A stretch of DNA of 64,000 bases from Scatophagus argus (lineage: Eukaryota; Chordata; Actinopteri; Scatophagidae). How positions within the stretch are numbered: the first letter of the stretch is position 1; every line of letters begins with the position of its first letter. Below, in pieces: positions 60,801 to 64,000 of this stretch. The notes under the pieces were generated by a model. The model was not told the DNA's origin, did not search any database, and was given only the letters and a program-made list of their open reading frames with translations. The translations under genes and the position numbers were made by a program. The DNA is taken from assembly GCF_020382885.2 (NCBI RefSeq), contig NC_058494.1:26944329-27008328 (forward strand). The letters are read 5' to 3'.

Positions 60801-62073
60801 AATACTGTGAAAAATGCTCATTGTAGTTTCCAAGGGCACAAAGTGCCGTATCAGTCAACAGTCCAAATCCCAAAGAGTCTTCATTTACTGTCAGAAATGA
60901 CAAAGAAAAGCAGTAAATCCTGACAGTTAAGAAGCCCACACTTTGGCTTTAAAAATGACTAACTGCTTATCAAAAGAGCTGGCAACTAATTTTCTTTCAG
61001 TCGACTAATCAGTTAACCAGCTAATCAATGGCATTAATGTGTCAGCCTAGAATGCACAATATGCGTCGCCAACACCAACGTGGACGTCGACTTGGCACAG
61101 AAAGAGTATTAAAGAGTTCAAAATCACTACATGACTGTCCCGTTGACAGCTGCAGCTTTGTGAAAGGAGAGTTACTTTGTACGTTAGCTAGCTAGCATGT
61201 TGGACTGGCTCTTAAAGGTTGTTTTTCGCTGTGAACTTATCTTTGAAACACACAAACATCATATGTGTATGATTTAACCGCAATCAAAAAATGATTTGTT
61301 TCTTGCCGGCAACGACTGAAATCTGAAATCAGGTCCCATGGTGGTCCACAGGAAGGGGAGGGACTTTGCTTCCATACAGCTCTGGTTATGTTTTGGTTTC
61401 GTGTTTTTATGTTTTATGTTTTTGTTTTAACAGGTGAAAAATGTGCTTTTAGCAGCGTGTAAAAAGTGCAGGAAAAGTTGCTGTTGTTTTACTACAGCAT
61501 CTACATGTCATCTGCTAATTTTTGCAGCATAATACTTTGGTTTGGGTCTTATTATTTATTCCTTGGTCTTCTTTGGTCAGGTTCTGACTGTCTCTTTTGA
61601 ATTGGGTCAAAATTTAAAAGAAACTACTTCATTCTGTATCATGTTCAGGTAGGTTTGTGAAAAGTCCACACGTTGGACATGCTAAAGCCTTTAATAGACA
61701 CCTATTTAACCATTCAGACTGTGGAGAGAAACCCCAGTGCAAAGCTTTTCAGAAGGAAGAAGAAAAGAAAAACGTCAATGTGAAAATACACTGAAAACTG
61801 AAAGCAGAATAGAAGCTAACGAGGCCTGGGACACACAGCAATCTAAAAACTGTACCAATGTGCTCAGCAGTAATGTCCAGAATAATGCATTGTAGTCAGC
61901 AGCTTGTGATAATACACAGGTATGAGCCTTTAACCTGCCAGCCAGCGACGCACCTTCACCACAGCTTTGTAACTGCTGTTCTCCCCCACCTTCTCCTCCG
62001 TCAGAGGATCCGGGCGTCAGGCCTCCTGCTGCTGGAGACGATCTTGTTCGGCTCTCTGCTCCTCTACTTCCCG
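52853..62073 (+). CDS. gpr179: Orphan class C GPCR GPR179, 5' five coding exons; continues beyond the window
   Basis: GPR179 is an orphan class C receptor-like protein at the dendritic tips of retinal ON-bipolar cells, where it anchors RGS7/RGS11 in the mGluR6-TRPM1 pathway. Loss causes congenital stationary night blindness in mammals. Exons are 52853-53775, 54844-54952, 59507-59603, 60314-60534 and 62005-62073, giving 473 codons with closed phases. Seen: signal peptide (MGPVWLLLLLPSLLRAQ), acceptor-rich N-glycosylation sequons, a Cache-like ectodomain, Cys-rich EGF-like modules, TM1 (GVFMLLIFVSMLVAYRHRR) and most of TM2 (ASGLLLLETILFGSLLLYFP). The alternative is its paralogue GPR158. Adjacency to socs7, as in human 17q12, favours GPR179. 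The remaining TM helices and long tail lie past 64000. Confidence 0.88.
53784..53805. repeat. (CA)11 run at the 5' end of gpr179 intron 1
   Basis: It starts 8 nt after the GT of the intron 1 donor and is followed by another short CA run (about 53808-53815). Confidence 0.97.
54807..54840. repeat. (GT)17 run at the 3' end of gpr179 intron 1
   Basis: It is followed immediately by the acceptor CAG|AGG at 54841-54843. A branch-point-like CTCTGAC lies directly before it (about 54800-54806). Confidence 0.97.
54844..59603 (+). CDS. gpr179: gpr179 coding exons 2-3 (EGF-like segment)
   Basis: Exon 2 is 54844-54952 (VIRVDVNIQDIDLDQC, WFADTHQCNRTT; donor GAG|GTAAAC). Exon 3 is 59507-59603 (CVPIPGRGFRLGQYCCRCKE; acceptor TTGCAG|TGTG, donor CCAG|GTGAGT). 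The spacing of cysteines (C...C, then C...CCRC) is that of the calcium-binding-EGF-like part of GPR158/179. Confidence 0.88.
55941..56845 (-). mobile_element. Tc1/mariner-like pseudo-element, split by a SINE
   Basis: The left end is TACACTATATGGACAAAAGTATTGGGG. Minus-strand frames give DEFGVEELDWPTQSPDLNP and QHLWDELERRL, Tc1 transposase C-terminal motifs, then a stop. The right module caggggccgagcccaaaccctg has been pushed to about 56796-56815 by the SINE at 56424-56788. A facing terminal repeat was not found on the right. Confidence 0.85.
56424..56788 (+). mobile_element. tRNA-headed SINE with an 11-bp target-site duplication
   Basis: It starts agggcggcacggtggtgcag, with an A-box-like and a B-box-like (gattcgaatcccggtctggg) segment typical of pol III tRNA-derived heads. 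The body has ttttctccaggtactccggc and acatgcacattaggttaattgg, and the tail ends ggataagcgaatggatg. GGAAGTCAGGG is repeated at 56413-56423 and 56789-56799, consistent with LINE-mediated insertion. Family name not assigned. Confidence 0.88.
60314..62073 (+). CDS. gpr179: gpr179 coding exons 4-5 (Cys-rich linker, TM1 and TM2)
   Basis: Exon 4 is 60314-60534: CYPNMPTCLPCWPGCTSCQD, then TM1 and a basic end RHRRNR; donor CGG|GTGAGT. Exon 5 is 62005-62073: RIRASGLLLLETILFGSLLL; acceptor CTCCGTCAG|AGG, donor CCG|GTGAGT. The TM2 wording is nearly the same in GPR158 and GPR179. Confidence 0.9.
60715..61034. mobile_element. hAT-type MITE in gpr179 intron 4
   Basis: It begins gggctgccactgatggttactttcatt and ends ttttctttcagtcgactaatcag. 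Between are gtctataaactgtcag, gtgaaaaatgctcattg, cagtccaaatcccaaag and gacaaagaaaagcagtaaatcc, the well-known order of this fish family. No coding capacity. Confidence 0.75.
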
Positions 62074-64000
62074 GTGAGTGCCGGCTGAGTGTGTCACAGA
62101 TTAGAGCTCTTTACAGATCACTGCACAGCACCGCGCCATGGATTATATCATAATGGACCGTTTGTGGGAGGGTGAACGGGTTGAGGGTGTGTGTGTGTGT
62201 GTGTGTGTGTGTAAGTGGAAATGGGGTGGGTGGGAAGGCAGTCGACAGTTTTCATAACTGCTCCGGTGACAGATTATCAGTCAATCTTCTGATTCATTTT
62301 ACCAATTAAAGAGCTGTTAAATCAAGTCAGCCATGACTTTCTATCCATACATCTGAAAGAGCCGGTCGATGTGAGACTCACTGACCCTCGGTGTGTGTGT
62401 GTACTGCAGGTCATTGATTTAGTTTAATGTGTGGTGTGTGTACATGGTAATGGGCCGTTTTAATGGCAGCTCTTTGCCTCTTAAAGGGACATTTCACCCT
62501 CAAATCAAAAATACTTTCATTTCCTTTCACCTGCAGTGCAGTTCACCCATTTAGATTGTCTTGGTGTGAGCTGCACAGTTTGTTTGGAGAAGTTGGGAGT
62601 TTTTGCACAAGCAGCAATGACTGAACAGATTACAGATTAAAAACAAAAAGGGTACAATGTCAGATTAATGAAGAGGTCTGGATTTTATTTTCCCACTTGC
62701 TGCCATCTTGGCAGCTACAGGACACAGTCCTCATTGATTTTCCTGAATTAGGATTTTTGAGGATTATGATCAGGATTGAGTTTATTTGAGGTAGCACAAG
62801 TGTGACAGGCTGAGACACCTTTCAATCAGGCAAACATGCTCTAAAACATGTCAGTTTATTGGGTACATTTAGCTCAGACTAATGCAGTGCAATGCAATAA
62901 CTTCTACTGTCAAGAGACTCTGTGGTCATTCTGGGGGTTTTGTGGTGTGTGTTTCTGTGCACATCCATCCATCCATTTTCTATACCGCTTATCCGGTTTC
63001 TGTGGACTTGTGTTATGTTATTCTGATATGCGCTGATAATATGCCGGATATAATATAATTTTACATTCTCATTTTCATGCATTTTGCAATAAAAATGTAA
63101 AGCTTTTCACAAGCGGTTTCTCTGGTAATACCTGGAACAAGCACTCCCATCCCGCCTACAGAGTAAGTTCAGAGAGGCAATGCAGCTTGTGTGTTACAGT
63201 CGCCACCCTGTGGTGAAGTTGAGACACTGCATGCCATTTATTTCTCATGTCAAGGTGGCTGCAGCTAGCGCACTACTTAGGTGGGCCAATCAGGATCCAG
63301 TATTCACTCTGACCAGGAAATCAGGGTAAATATGAGATACATTATGAGATTCAAACTGTCAAACCATATACAGTACGGTGAAGTTAGTCAGGACAGGAGT
63401 GCAGGAATTGAGTTGAATTGAATCTTGAGTCTTTTTTGTCATTTTGGGATGAAGATGTAAGAGTTTTGTCTGACAGATTCAAAGGTAAACTGCAGCCCAC
63501 ACACCTGACTGCAGGTGTGACAGATGAAAAGTGAGCGTCCACACTCTCATCTCAGTGAGGACTCACTGTGCCTGGGAGTCCATTTGATCTACAAACAGAT
63601 CACCTGCTGCAGGGCCTGTTTGGTCGCAGTGCTGAAAAGCCTTTTCTGTCTCTTCAAATGGCTACTGATTGATTGTATTGATTAAAAAAATGCCATTTTG
63701 TGTTTGTATTTCAATTTATTTTTAATTTATTTATATTGCACCTTATACAATCAAAATTGTCTGTAGATGCTTTACAGAGACCCAGAGCCTGAACCCCTGA
63801 GCAAGCAGACAGTGGCAAGGAAAAACTCCCTATTTGACTAGTTAGTTATTTTTTGCTTAACACAAGGAAAGAATTTAATACATACAGCGGTGTAATATAA
63901 CTGAATATGTTTACTCAGGTACTGGAGATACTTTTAGTCTCTTTTCACGCCACTTTCTACCTCTACTCCACTACGTCTTGATAAAAAATCTATTATGTTA
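62074..64000 (+). other. gpr179 intron 5 (to the window edge)
   Basis: No exon was recognised. It contains (GT)n at about 62188-62212, a reversed SINE tail scrap at 62961-62996 (catccatccatccattttctatacc) and a dispersed-repeat piece at about 63725-63832 (tttatattgcacc...tgctttacagagacc...gtggcaaggaaaaactcc), a block I recall from many fish genomes. Confidence 0.6.

Noticed and set aside
52853..62073. Assignment of the plus-strand receptor to gpr158
   Set aside because: GPR158 and GPR179 share these domains, but the neighbouring socs7 matches the GPR179 locus of human. The choice rests partly on synteny, so confidence is below that of the other genes.

Overview
This window is nuclear DNA from a vertebrate, almost certainly a teleost fish. 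The evidence is intron-split genes with GT/AG junctions, dense (CA)n/(GT)n microsatellites, Tc1/mariner-like fragments, a tRNA-headed SINE with a GGAT-type tail, and predicted proteins close to vertebrate orthologues. No bacterial, plasmid, phage or CRISPR features were seen. Exon boundaries were read by hand from splice consensus, codon phase and remembered human orthologues; they may be off by a base or two.

Layout: (1) 1272-14238, minus strand, the complete coding region of abcc10 (MRP7), 21 coding exons. The phases close at 4,647 nt, about 1,548 residues. (2) 20196-28519, minus strand, the complete coding region of sp2, 8 coding exons, about 613 residues, with a CCAAT-rich promoter just upstream. 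(3) 35186-47130, minus strand, the complete coding region of socs7, 9 coding exons, about 859 residues. (4) 52853 to beyond 62073, plus strand, the 5' part of gpr179: signal peptide, Cache-like ectodomain, EGF-like segment, TM1 and most of TM2. It runs off the right edge. socs7 and gpr179 lie head to head about 5.7 kb apart. The first three genes run tail to head on the minus strand.

The genes do not form a pathway: one is a membrane efflux pump, one a transcription factor, one an SH2/SOCS-box ubiquitin-ligase adaptor and one an orphan class C GPCR of retinal ON-bipolar synapses. Their adjacency is chromosomal neighbourhood only.

No wholly new gene system was found. The most unusual signals are in the introns. 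gpr179 intron 1 starts with (CA)n and ends with (GT)n right at the acceptor, so the two ends could pair. Two other introns end in (GT)n directly before their acceptor. A perfect 155-bp copy of abcc10 exon 2 sits inside a Tc1-like element in intron 3. socs7 intron 3 ends in roughly 680 nt of nearly pure pyrimidine. A SINE with an 11-bp target-site duplication is nested in another Tc1-like copy.
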